From CAYFQH01 sp964345215 (GTDB lineage: Bacteria > Bacillota > Clostridia > Christensenellales > Aristaeellaceae), in assembly GCA_964345215.1 (NCBI GenBank), contig CAYFQH010000017.1, positions 1-41,408 on the forward strand: 41,408 nucleotides of DNA, in the 5' to 3' direction. The position numbers and the translations under genes were made by a program. The notes under the pieces are model-generated. The model did no database searches and was not told where the DNA came from. It was given only the letters and a program-made list of their open reading frames with translations. Shown piece after piece: positions 15,478-23,546 of this stretch (its first letter is position 1; each line of letters opens with the position of its first letter).

Positions 15478-16461
15478 ATGGTCAAGTATGTATTACGGCG
15501 TTTAGGTTATGCCGTAGTGGTTTTTTTAATTATTTCCGTTATTATGTTTGCCGTATACAAAATGATCCCGGCAGACCCTGTTACCCTGATGCTCGATGGT
15601 GCTCAAGCAGGGAGTAATCCGGAACAATATAAAATGATGGTAGAGCGCACCCGTACCCAATTAGGCCTTGATAAACCTGTGCCGGTACAATATTTTTATT
15701 GGCTTAGAAACTTTGTTACCGGAGACTTGGGGTATTCCTCCCAATATAAGGCACCGGTAAATCAAATTATTGCAGCGCCTATGAATAATACAATTATTTT
15801 AAATGTAATTTCCCTTATTTTTGTTTTTGCCATTACCATTCCTTTGGGCATTATCACCGCTGTTAAACACCGCAGCGTGCTGGATAAAAGCGTTCAAGTG
15901 ATAACGGTTGTTGGTGTTTCCTTACCGGGCTTTTTAGTAAGCCTTCTGTTTATTTTTGTCTTTGCAGTTAAATTACGCGCACTCCCTGTAGGGGGCATGG
16001 CTACAGCCGGCTTTGCAGGAACAGGCTGGGAAATGTTTCTGGACAGGTTAAAACATATGATATTGCCTTTATTGGTAATGATTTTCACTTCTTTGGCCGG
16101 CATTACCCGTTACGTCCGCAGTGCCATGATTGAAGCCCTGCGGGAGGATTACATCCGCACGGCCAGAGCAAAAGGTTTAAAAGAAAAAACTGTTATTTAC
16201 TCCCATGCTTTTAGAAATGCACTCATTCCCGTGGTTACAGTGCTTACCATGTGGTTTGTAGGCATTTTTGGTGGCTCTATTGTTATTGAATCTATTTTTA
16301 GCTATAACGGTATTGGGAAAATGCTTTTTGAAGCCCTGCGGAAGCTGGACTATTCTGTTGTAATGAGCATGAACATGTTCTACACCGTTCTAACTTTGCT
16401 TGGCAACTTACTGATGGACCTTGCTTATGGCTTAGTTGACCCAAGGGTAAAACTCAGTTAA
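15478..16461 (+). CDS. Peptide/nickel-type ABC permease, OppB/DppB-like
   Basis: First channel subunit of the importer. 327 residues, the normal family length. It starts with the classical KYVLRRLGYAVVVFLIISVIMF first helix. A periplasmic-type loop of about 70 residues follows (QLGLDKPVPVQYFYWLRNFVTGDLG), then five further helices and the ATPase-contacting EAA loop at about 219-239. Family motifs continue to the C-terminal LVDPRVKLS. AAGGAG lies seven bases ahead of the ATG. The next permease follows after 12 bases. Nothing is unusual here, in contrast to its partner. Confidence 0.93.
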   Translation: MVKYVLRRLGYAVVVFLIISVIMFAVYKMIPADPVTLMLDGAQAGSNPEQYKMMVERTRTQLGLDKPVPVQYFYWLRNFVTGDLGYSSQYKAPVNQIIAAPMNNTIILNVISLIFVFAITIPLGIITAVKHRSVLDKSVQVITVVGVSLPGFLVSLLFIFVFAVKLRALPVGGMATAGFAGTGWEMFLDRLKHMILPLLVMIFTSLAGITRYVRSAMIEALREDYIRTARAKGLKEKTVIYSHAFRNALIPVVTVLTMWFVGIFGGSIVIESIFSYNGIGKMLFEALRKLDYSVVMSMNMFYTVLTLLGNLLMDLAYGLVDPRVKLS

Positions 16462-16473
16462 AGGAGAAAGAAC

Positions 16474-18330
16474 ATGGAAAATCAAAACAAGAACAAGCAA
16501 AACGAAAAAAAACGGACGAATGTGTTTACCTTTTGGCTTAAGCAAATGTTTTTGGGGGACAATGTGGCCAGCAAAGAGCTGGATGTGATGTTTGAAGAAC
16601 AGGTACAGAGTCCTTTTAAAACCATTATGGAAAACTTTTTTGCCAATAGAACGGCCATGTTTGGTTTATATGCCATTATAACCATTATGCTGCTGTGTTT
16701 TATTCTGCCGATTTTTTTCCCGATGAATAAATTCTATAATGATTCGACCCAGCAAGATATTCCACCGGGATTTAATTTAATGAGCCTGCCTAAGGGATTG
16801 TCAAACAATGCATTGCAAATTGATGGGGGCTCCAGCTTTGGTGTGGGCCTTGACCAAAATGGGAAACTATACCAATGGGGCAAGCCTGTTAAAAAGATGG
16901 TGGATACTTTTCCCAAAGAAGGAAAATACACAATGGTATCTGCAGGAAAAGACCATGCACTGGCCCTTAAAGAGGACGGTTCCCTTATTAGCTGGGGAAA
17001 TGACAGGCATAAACTCAATCAAATTCCAAGGGAACTAACCCAGGGAGATCCTATTAAACAAATTTTTGCAGGAGATCAGTTTTCTCTTGTTTTAAAAGAA
17101 GACGGGAATCTTTATTTTTGGGGAAACTCCTCTTTAATCACTATGAATCAAAACTCCATTGGCCGTAAAATTCAAGGGCGTATTCAAAGTTTTCAAGCAA
17201 GTTCTGATAATGTAATTGTTCTTTTAGACGACGGCACATTACAGGTATTAGGTATTAAAGGAACCCCTGTGCACAGGGTGCCTGAGGGACTGGAAAACAA
17301 CGTACAAGCCCTTGCCATGACCAAGGACGCAGCCCTTGCCTTAACGAAGGAAGGGAAACTGGTGGTTTGGGGGCAGGACAGAAATAACCTGTTGAGCATT
17401 CCTGAGGAAGCCGCCGCCGGCAACATTACACAAATTGCTGCGGGGCGGAACCATTTTGTTGCAATCAATGATCAAAGCCAGGTTTTCGGCTGGGGCAGCA
17501 ACTACCTGGGGCAAATTAATGTTCCTGAAAACCTGAAAACAGGAAAAGTAGCTATTGACCAACTGTCCAGCGACTATTATCAAAACTATGTGATTAGCCC
17601 TGATGGGAAAGTTCAAACCTTTGGCTTAAAAGGCTATTTGATGGGAACGGACGGCTTTGGCCGGGACATGTTTAAAAGGCTGATAGTTGGAGGCAGGTTA
17701 ACCCTAACGGTTGGTGCCAGTGCTGTTATTATTGCCATGATTATTGGCGTGATTGTGGGTGGCTTTGCCGGATTCTACGGCGGAAGGGTCGACAATATTT
17801 TAATGCGTTTTGCCGAAATTATGGGTTCTATTCCCTTTTTGCCCTTTGCCATGACCTTATCTGCCGTATTAGGCAATAACGTGACGGAAACCCAGCGGAT
17901 TATGATTATTATGGCCATTTTGGGTATCTTAAGCTGGCCGGGCCTTGCTAGGCTGGTGCGGGGGCAAATTTTAGCCGAAAGAGAAAAAGAATTTGTTACC
18001 GCAGCCAAAGCGGTGGGAATTAGAGAAAGGGCCATTATTTTTAAACATATTTTGCCAAACGTAATCAGCGTTGTTATTGTAAACGTAACCTTGCGCTACG
18101 CCACATCCCTTTTAACAGAAAGCTCCTTGTCTTTCCTTGGTTTTGGTATTGTAGAACCAAGCCCCACCTGGGGGAATATGATGACCAGTGCACAAACATC
18201 GGATGTAATTGCAAACAAATGGTGGCGGTGGGCCTTCCCGGCGATTGCCCTTAGCTTATCCACCATATCGATTAACTTATTAGGCGACGGCTTAGGGGAT
18301 GCCATTGATCCTAAGTCCCACGAAAGATAG
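16474..18330 (+). CDS. OppC/DppC-like ABC permease carrying a seven-repeat RCC1-like domain
   Basis: Second channel subunit of the importer, 618 residues instead of about 300. Residues 1-61 are cytoplasmic and charged; helix 1 is at about 62-83. The normal core resumes at about 388 (LMGTDGFGRDMFKRL, matching the usual LGTDxxGRD motif), with helices and the EAA loop at about 500-520. Residues about 113-386 are an insert with seven repeats of the type x-ALALKEDGSLISWG: near 122-136, 160-175, 202-217, 246-260, 285-300, 327-341 and 370-384. Such repeats build RCC1-type beta-propellers. Position in the family's first loop places it outside the membrane. The frame is continuous, so this is not an assembly fusion. 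Ligand and role are unknown. Confidence 0.9.
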   Translation: MENQNKNKQNEKKRTNVFTFWLKQMFLGDNVASKELDVMFEEQVQSPFKTIMENFFANRTAMFGLYAIITIMLLCFILPIFFPMNKFYNDSTQQDIPPGFNLMSLPKGLSNNALQIDGGSSFGVGLDQNGKLYQWGKPVKKMVDTFPKEGKYTMVSAGKDHALALKEDGSLISWGNDRHKLNQIPRELTQGDPIKQIFAGDQFSLVLKEDGNLYFWGNSSLITMNQNSIGRKIQGRIQSFQASSDNVIVLLDDGTLQVLGIKGTPVHRVPEGLENNVQALAMTKDAALALTKEGKLVVWGQDRNNLLSIPEEAAAGNITQIAAGRNHFVAINDQSQVFGWGSNYLGQINVPENLKTGKVAIDQLSSDYYQNYVISPDGKVQTFGLKGYLMGTDGFGRDMFKRLIVGGRLTLTVGASAVIIAMIIGVIVGGFAGFYGGRVDNILMRFAEIMGSIPFLPFAMTLSAVLGNNVTETQRIMIIMAILGILSWPGLARLVRGQILAEREKEFVTAAKAVGIRERAIIFKHILPNVISVVIVNVTLRYATSLLTESSLSFLGFGIVEPSPTWGNMMTSAQTSDVIANKWWRWAFPAIALSLSTISINLLGDGLGDAIDPKSHER

Positions 18331-18340
18331 GAGGCGGACC

Positions 18341-19330
18341 ATGGCACTGCTAGAAGTAAAAGACCTGCATACTTTTTTTAGAACGAAAAGAGGTATTGTA
18401 AAGGCAGTTAATGGGGTTTCCTATTCTGTTGAGGCTGGTAAAACCTTAGGCATTGTTGGAGAGAGCGGATCGGGAAAAAGCGTATCTGCCATGTCGATTT
18501 TACGGCTGTTGGATGGTAATGGCTATATAGACTCGGGTGAAATCATTTTTGACAGCGAAAATGTTTTAGATTATTCAACAGAAAAAATGTATGAAATCCG
18601 TGGAAATGAAATATCTGTTATTTTCCAAGAACCCATGACTTCCTTAAACCCCGTGTTTACAGTACAAAGGCAAATTGCTGAACCTTTTATGGTTCACCAG
18701 GGGCTAAGCAAGTCGGAGGCCAATCAAAAGGCGATTGAAATGCTGGATGAGGTTAAAATTCCCAACCCGGAAAAAGTGGCCAAACAATACCCTCATGAGT
18801 TATCTGGGGGTATGCGCCAGCGAGTGATGATTGCCATAGCCCTGGCCTGCAGGCCCAGAATTTTAATTGCCGACGAACCCACTACAGCCCTTGATGTAAC
18901 CATTCAGGCGCAAATTCTAAAATTGATGAATGATTTAAAAAGTGAAGTGGGTTCATCAATCTTATTTATCACCCACGACTTAGGAGTTATTAACCAAATG
19001 GCCGATGACGTTGTTGTAATGTACAGCGGCCAGGTGGTCGAAAAAGCTCCGGCTAAAACCATCTTTACCATGGGGCAATATTCCCACCCTTACACAGAAG
19101 GGCTGATGGTATCTATACCAAGGTTAGATACGGTAAAAGGAAAACGGTTGGACGCAATTCCAGGGGCGGTTCCCCATCCTTTGGCACTGCCTAAAGGCTG
19201 TAAGTTTGCACCCCGGTGCAAGTATGCAACACAAAAATGTCACGAAGAAGAACCACCAGTGGTAAAAGTAGGGCCTGACCATACAATCCGCTGCTTCTAT
19301 CCCGACAAGGAGGAAAGACAGCATGACTAA
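18341..19330 (+). CDS. Peptide/nickel-type ABC ATPase, OppD/DppD-like
   Basis: First ATP-hydrolysing subunit of the importer. 329 residues, normal length. Walker A GESGSGKS is at 40-47, the Q-loop at VIFQEP (93-98), the signature LSGGMRQR at 154-161, and Walker B ILIADEP at 174-180. The C-terminal oligopeptide-transporter extension has the Cys cluster GCKFAPRCKYATQKC, then IRCF. The start is ATG 18341, after TAGGAGGCGGACC; an in-frame ATG at 18299 lies inside the permease gene. It overlaps the next ATPase gene by 8 bases. Confidence 0.94.
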   Translation: MALLEVKDLHTFFRTKRGIVKAVNGVSYSVEAGKTLGIVGESGSGKSVSAMSILRLLDGNGYIDSGEIIFDSENVLDYSTEKMYEIRGNEISVIFQEPMTSLNPVFTVQRQIAEPFMVHQGLSKSEANQKAIEMLDEVKIPNPEKVAKQYPHELSGGMRQRVMIAIALACRPRILIADEPTTALDVTIQAQILKLMNDLKSEVGSSILFITHDLGVINQMADDVVVMYSGQVVEKAPAKTIFTMGQYSHPYTEGLMVSIPRLDTVKGKRLDAIPGAVPHPLALPKGCKFAPRCKYATQKCHEEEPPVVKVGPDHTIRCFYPDKEERQHD

Positions 19331-20906
19331 ACTTGAACCAAAGGACAAAAAGGTCCTCTTATCCTTAACCAACGTAAAAAAATACTTCCCCCTAAAAAAA
19401 ACGAAGATTTTTCAAAGGGGAACCTTGTATGTTAAAGCCAATGATGGGATTGATTTAAATATCTACCAGGGGGAAACCTTTGGCTTGGTTGGTGAATCCG
19501 GCTGTGGAAAATCCACTTTAGGGCGGGTGTTATTGCAGCTGCTTCATCAAACGGATGGCCGAACCATGTATTACGGCCAAGAAAGAGGCCAGTTGGCACC
19601 CCAGTATGTAAAAGACACTTTAAAGCACCTTGATAAACACGTGGAAGAAGCTAAAAAGTTAGATAAAGAACGGGAACAGGTAAACAAAGAATACGAAGCC
19701 CTGACCAATGAAAAAGACCGATGGTCCATGAATGAAAAATATAATATAGCCAACAAAAAGGCAAGCGATGCCTGGGCTAATATTGTTAAAATTATTGGCG
19801 GCTTTATTGTATGCCAGGACCTGGATGAGGTATCCAAAGTATTTCTTCGCGAATATGAGGGTGCTGTGAACTGCTATAAGCAGGAACAAAAAGTGCACGA
19901 AGCGCAGCTAAAATTGGATGCAGCGAAAATAGATGCGGCGGATGAAAGCCTTTCCCAAGGAGAGCGGAAAAAGGCGGAGAACCAAATTCCCTCTTTAACC
20001 GAAAAGATTACGGCCTTAAAAGAAGAAGCAGAGGCTTTTTATGGCAAGCGCCAGGCAGCTCAAAATGAAATTGAGCAACTAAGGGAAAAGTATAAGGATT
20101 TACCAGGGTTTATGGAAAACGAAGAACTGCTAGATACAGGTATTGACCTGGCTCGCCTGAACAGCGAAGAAATGCGTATTTTGCGAAAGGATTTACAGTT
20201 GATTTTCCAAGACCCCTACTCTTCCTTAAACCCGCGTATGTCTGTGGGACAAATTATAGGTGAAGGTCTCTTGGCCCATCAGTTTTTTGCCAGGAACTCG
20301 GAAAAAATGCAAAATTATATTGTGAATGTGATGGAAAAATGCGGCTTGGCACCTTATATGCTTCACCGCTATCCCCATCAGTTTTCCGGCGGGCAGAGAC
20401 AGCGGATTGGCATCGCCAGGTCTTTGGCCTTAAACCCTAAATTTATTGTGTGCGACGAGGCAGTAAGTGCTTTGGACGTTTCGATTCAATCCCAGGTTTT
20501 GAATCTGTTGATGGATTTGAAAGAACAGGAAAACCTTACTTATTTGTTTATTTCCCATGACCTTAGCGTCGTTAAATATGTATCAGACCGTATTGGTGTG
20601 ATGTACCTGGGTAATATTGTAGAGCTTGCCTCGGCAGAGGAACTGTTTAAAAACCCCTTACATCCCTACACCGAAGCTTTGCTGGCCGCGATACCCACAA
20701 CCGATGTAGATGCCCCTAAAAATATTGTACCCATTGAGGGGGATATACCAAGCCCCGTTAACCCGCCAAAGGGCTGCAAATTCCATACCCGGTGCAAATA
20801 CTGTATGGAAATTTGCACCCAAGTTGTGCCTGAATATGTTCAGGTAGGGCCGGAACATTTTGTATCCTGCCACTTAAGGACTCAAGCGTATGGGAAAGAA
20901 GATTAA
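19323..20906 (+). CDS. Peptide/nickel-type ABC ATPase, OppF-like, with a ~190-residue helical insert
   Basis: Second ATPase subunit. 527 residues against about 320-330 for the family. Walker A GESGCGKST is at 57-65. The fold then breaks at about residue 86 and resumes at about 274 with DLARLNSEEMRILRKD and the Q-loop LIFQDP (293-298). The signature FSGGQRQR is at 354-361, Walker B FIVCDEA at 374-380, and the C-terminal CKFHTRCKYCMEIC cluster near 485-498. The insert (about 86-273) is rich in Lys, Glu, Gln and Ala with heptad-like spacing, so probably a long helical hairpin. It lies before the Q-loop and should project away from the ATP site. The frame is continuous. Confidence 0.9.
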   Translation: MTKLEPKDKKVLLSLTNVKKYFPLKKTKIFQRGTLYVKANDGIDLNIYQGETFGLVGESGCGKSTLGRVLLQLLHQTDGRTMYYGQERGQLAPQYVKDTLKHLDKHVEEAKKLDKEREQVNKEYEALTNEKDRWSMNEKYNIANKKASDAWANIVKIIGGFIVCQDLDEVSKVFLREYEGAVNCYKQEQKVHEAQLKLDAAKIDAADESLSQGERKKAENQIPSLTEKITALKEEAEAFYGKRQAAQNEIEQLREKYKDLPGFMENEELLDTGIDLARLNSEEMRILRKDLQLIFQDPYSSLNPRMSVGQIIGEGLLAHQFFARNSEKMQNYIVNVMEKCGLAPYMLHRYPHQFSGGQRQRIGIARSLALNPKFIVCDEAVSALDVSIQSQVLNLLMDLKEQENLTYLFISHDLSVVKYVSDRIGVMYLGNIVELASAEELFKNPLHPYTEALLAAIPTTDVDAPKNIVPIEGDIPSPVNPPKGCKFHTRCKYCMEICTQVVPEYVQVGPEHFVSCHLRTQAYGKED

Positions 20907-21078
20907 TAAATTTTTTAAAAAACCAATGAGCAAGGGAGAAGCCCAAGAGCGCATTGAAAAAATGGAACTGGAAAAAGGCGATGTAAAAGCCATGATCATT
21001 GCTGCTTTTTTGGTGTTTACACCGGTTCTCTTGGTTGTAATCGGCGTGGTAATCGGCATTTTATACTTGATTTTTTGA
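20890..21078 (+). CDS. Small single-pass membrane protein
   Basis: 62 residues, not recognised. The N-terminal half is highly basic and charged (MGKKINKFFKKPMSKGEAQERIEKMELEKGD by eye). The C-terminal half is one strongly hydrophobic helix (about 35-61, AAFLVFTPVLLVVIGVVIGILYLIF). It overlaps the 3' end of the OppF-like gene by 17 bases in another frame, with AAGGA upstream inside that gene. It is the last gene before the terminator at 21094-21134, so it is co-transcribed with the importer and may be an accessory subunit. Coding status rests on the overlap, the ribosome site and the sensible N-in topology. Confidence 0.6.
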   Translation: MGKKINKFFKKPMSKGEAQERIEKMELEKGDVKAMIIAAFLVFTPVLLVVIGVVIGILYLIF

Positions 21079-21093
21079 TCGGACTCCCAATAA

Positions 21094-21134
21094 ATAAACC
21101 TCCAACAGGCAAGTACTGCCTGTTGGAGGTTTAT
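21094..21134. terminator. Bidirectional terminator at the end of the importer operon
   Basis: Perfect 18-base arms (21094-21111 and 21117-21134; core CCTCCAACAGGC) with a 5-base loop, then CATTTTT. It serves the importer operon (+) and lies just beyond the acyl-CoA synthetase stop (-). Confidence 0.85.
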
Positions 21135-21181
21135 CATTTTTAATGAAAAACAGCTGTTCTTAGTCAAAAAGCATGAGCTCT

Positions 21182-22825
21182 CTACTGGTCTTTTTCCCGT
21201 ATTTTGCCCCGCTGAATTTTGCCGCTGGTGGTTTTGGGCAACTCCTGCACAAACTCAACCACCCGGGGGTATTTATACGGCGCCGTGGCCTTTTTAACAT
21301 GGCTTTGCAGCTCTTTCACCAATTCTTTGCTGGGTATAAAGCCCTTTGACAGAACAATGGTGGCCTTTACAATTTGGCCCCGGTCAAGATCCGGTACGGC
21401 GGTAATGGCACACTCCAGCACACTGGGGTGCTCCATTAAGGCGCTTTCCACCTCAAAGGGGCCAATACGGTAGCCGGAGGACTTGATGACATCGTCTTTT
21501 CGGCCCACGTAAAAATAGTAGCCGTCAACATCCCGCCAGGCAAGATCCCCGGTGTGGTACATGTTGTTAGTAAAAGCCTTGGTGTTTTCCTGGGGGTTGT
21601 TATAATAACCCATAAACAGGCCCGGGGGATAGCCCCCCTCCAAGCGAACCACAATTTCGCCTTCTTCTCCGTCGTCTACACTGTTACCCTGATCATCTAC
21701 CAAATCAATAGGATAGCCGGGGGAAGGCTTGCCGGTGGAGCCCAGGCGGGGTTCCATCCACTTGGTGGTCATCAGTAAGGGCGTGGTTTCGCTTTGGCCA
21801 AAACCCTCGTGAATTTTTACCCCTGTGGCCTTGTAAAATTGCTGGTATACCTCGGGGTTTAAGGGCTCCCCAGCGGTATTAGCCCATTCCAAATTGCTTA
21901 GATTATAAGCCTTTAGATCTTCTTTAATTAAAAAACGGTATACGGTGGGTGGGGCGCAAAAGCTGGTAACCTGGTATTTTTCCAGTACATTAAGCAGCTC
22001 AGGAGCATGAAAACGCTCCATGTCGTACACAAGCAAACAGGCGCCGCAAATCCACTGGCCGTACATTTTGCCCCAGCCCGCCTTGGCCCAGCCCGTATCG
22101 GCTACGGCCATGTGCAAGGAATCATCGTTTAAGTTGTGCCAATAGGCAGCGGTGGCAATATGTGCCAAGGGGTAGGTCTGGTCGTGCCTTGCCATTTTGG
22201 GCATGCCTGTGGTGCCGCTGGTAAAGTAAATAAGCATGGGATCGCTATTTTCAGGGAGGCTGGCGGGCTTTTTCCAAACAGTGGTGTGTTTTTCCATCTC
22301 TTTTGAAAAACAAAGCCAGCCCAAATGATCCCCTAGGGAAATTTTCCATTTCAAGGTGGGACAGCTGGGCTGGGCCTCGTTTACGTGGGCGATTACCTGC
22401 TGGTCATCTACAGCAATAACGGCTTTAATTTGGGCCGCATTACAGCGGTACACAATGTCTTTTCCGGCCAGCTGAAAGGTGGCGGGGATTAAAATACAGC
22501 CAATTTTTAAAAGGGCCAGGGCACAAATCCAGTATTCATAGCGCCGCTTTAAAATAAGCATCACCGGGTCGCCTTTTTGAAGGCCCAGAGATGAAAAAAA
22601 GTTGGCAGCCTGGTTTGACAGGGCACTTAACTGGGCAAAGGTGAAGGCTTTTTCCTCTCCTAGGGGGTTACACCAGATTAAGGCCTTTTTTTGAGGAGAC
22701 AAAATGGCGTACTCGTCTACAATGTCGTAGGCGAAATTAAACTGTTGAGGAATGTGAAGTTGGTATTGATTTTCGAAGTTTCGTTGGGAAGTAAAATCCA
22801 TTCGAACGTAGCGTGGTGCAAGCAT
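21182..22825 (-). CDS. AMP-forming acyl-CoA synthetase (medium-chain type)
   Basis: Activates a carboxylic acid with ATP to acyl-AMP and then to the CoA thioester, in the cytosol. 547 residues, typical for the ACSM-like group. The phosphate loop YFTSGTTGMPK is at 200-210, the adenine motif HEGFGQSETT near 350, the hinge HTGDLAWRDVDGYYFYVGRKDD, and the catalytic lysine Lys536 in TTSGKIQRGK. Strong AAAGGAG site. It lies 39 bases downstream of an XRE-cupin gene on the same strand, so it is probably co-transcribed with and controlled by it. The exact acid (aromatic, branched or medium-chain) cannot be read from the sequence. Confidence 0.92.
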   Translation of the reverse strand: MLAPRYVRMDFTSQRNFENQYQLHIPQQFNFAYDIVDEYAILSPQKKALIWCNPLGEEKAFTFAQLSALSNQAANFFSSLGLQKGDPVMLILKRRYEYWICALALLKIGCILIPATFQLAGKDIVYRCNAAQIKAVIAVDDQQVIAHVNEAQPSCPTLKWKISLGDHLGWLCFSKEMEKHTTVWKKPASLPENSDPMLIYFTSGTTGMPKMARHDQTYPLAHIATAAYWHNLNDDSLHMAVADTGWAKAGWGKMYGQWICGACLLVYDMERFHAPELLNVLEKYQVTSFCAPPTVYRFLIKEDLKAYNLSNLEWANTAGEPLNPEVYQQFYKATGVKIHEGFGQSETTPLLMTTKWMEPRLGSTGKPSPGYPIDLVDDQGNSVDDGEEGEIVVRLEGGYPPGLFMGYYNNPQENTKAFTNNMYHTGDLAWRDVDGYYFYVGRKDDVIKSSGYRIGPFEVESALMEHPSVLECAITAVPDLDRGQIVKATIVLSKGFIPSKELVKELQSHVKKATAPYKYPRVVEFVQELPKTTSGKIQRGKIREKDQ

Positions 22826-22864
22826 AATATAGCTCCTTTAACCGTATGATCAGCCAGAATAAAT

Positions 22865-23419
22865 TTAGGGCATAACAATGGCTAAAAACTGAACCGGCTC
22901 ATCTCCATAAGCTTGCATGGCATGGGGGAGGGAGGAATCGTAATAAATGCTGTCGCCGGGATTTAAAATCACCTCATGTTCGCCTACGACTATGCGCATA
23001 ATGCCCTGCAAAATATAATCAAATTCGTGGCCGCTATGGCTGTTGGTGGCCAAGGTTTCATTGGCACCAACGGGCACGGTTACAAACAGGGGCTCTACTT
23101 TGCGGTGCATAAAATTGTAGGCCAGGTTTTTGTACCGGTAGTGATCTGCCCGGCGGATGATGGTGCCCTTGCCCGAGCGGGTTACGCTAAACTGGTTTAG
23201 CTTAGGGGAGATACCCGTTAAAAGCTCGGTAGGGTCAACATGAAATACTTCATTTATTTTCAGCAAAAAGCTGATGGGAATGTCTACCTCTCCGCTTTCG
23301 TATGCCAAATAATCTGCTAAGGAGACTTGACAGGCATCGGCCATCTCCTGGACGCTGTAGTCCGAAATTTCGCGCAAGTCAGCAATTCGCAGGGCGATTT
23401 GTTTTAGTTCATCGGACAT
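22865..23419 (-). CDS. XRE-family regulator with C-terminal cupin domain
   Basis: 184 residues. The N-terminal helix-turn-helix is at about 8-62 (IADLREISDYSVQEMADACQ, then YLAYESGEVDIP), and the cupin barrel at about 108-184 with HSGHEFDYILQG and DSIYYDSSLPHAMQ, both typical of cupin_2. Such proteins sense a small ligand through the cupin and repress or activate neighbouring genes. It is first in a two-gene unit with the acyl-CoA synthetase, so an acid, an acyl-CoA or a polyamine-like ligand are all possible. TAAGGAGG precedes the ATG. Confidence 0.92.
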   Translation of the reverse strand: MSDELKQIALRIADLREISDYSVQEMADACQVSLADYLAYESGEVDIPISFLLKINEVFHVDPTELLTGISPKLNQFSVTRSGKGTIIRRADHYRYKNLAYNFMHRKVEPLFVTVPVGANETLATNSHSGHEFDYILQGIMRIVVGEHEVILNPGDSIYYDSSLPHAMQAYGDEPVQFLAIVMP

Positions 23420-23451
23420 AGTATCAATACCTCCTTACAAAAATGATGATG

Positions 23452-23501
23452 CTTAAAAGGGAATTGCCTTTAAGTATACAACAGGCTAAAAGGGGATGCA
23501 A
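23452..23501 (-). promoter_or_regulatory. Promoter and possible operator of the XRE-cupin/acyl-CoA synthetase unit
   Basis: Minus strand: -35 TTGCAT (23496-23501), 17-base spacer, -10 TATACT (23473-23478). Just downstream an imperfect dyad CTTAAA-N11-TTTAAG (23452-23474) overlaps the -10 edge and start site, where an autorepressor would bind. Confidence 0.55.
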
Positions 23502-23546
23502 GGCCAAGGAAGGTGAAAAGAGCGGAAATACTAACAACACAAAGAT

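Noticed and set aside
16800..17635. Separate RCC1-repeat gene or an assembly chimera inside the permease
   Set aside because: One continuous frame with permease sequence on both sides, no internal start with ribosome site at the domain border, and similar base composition.
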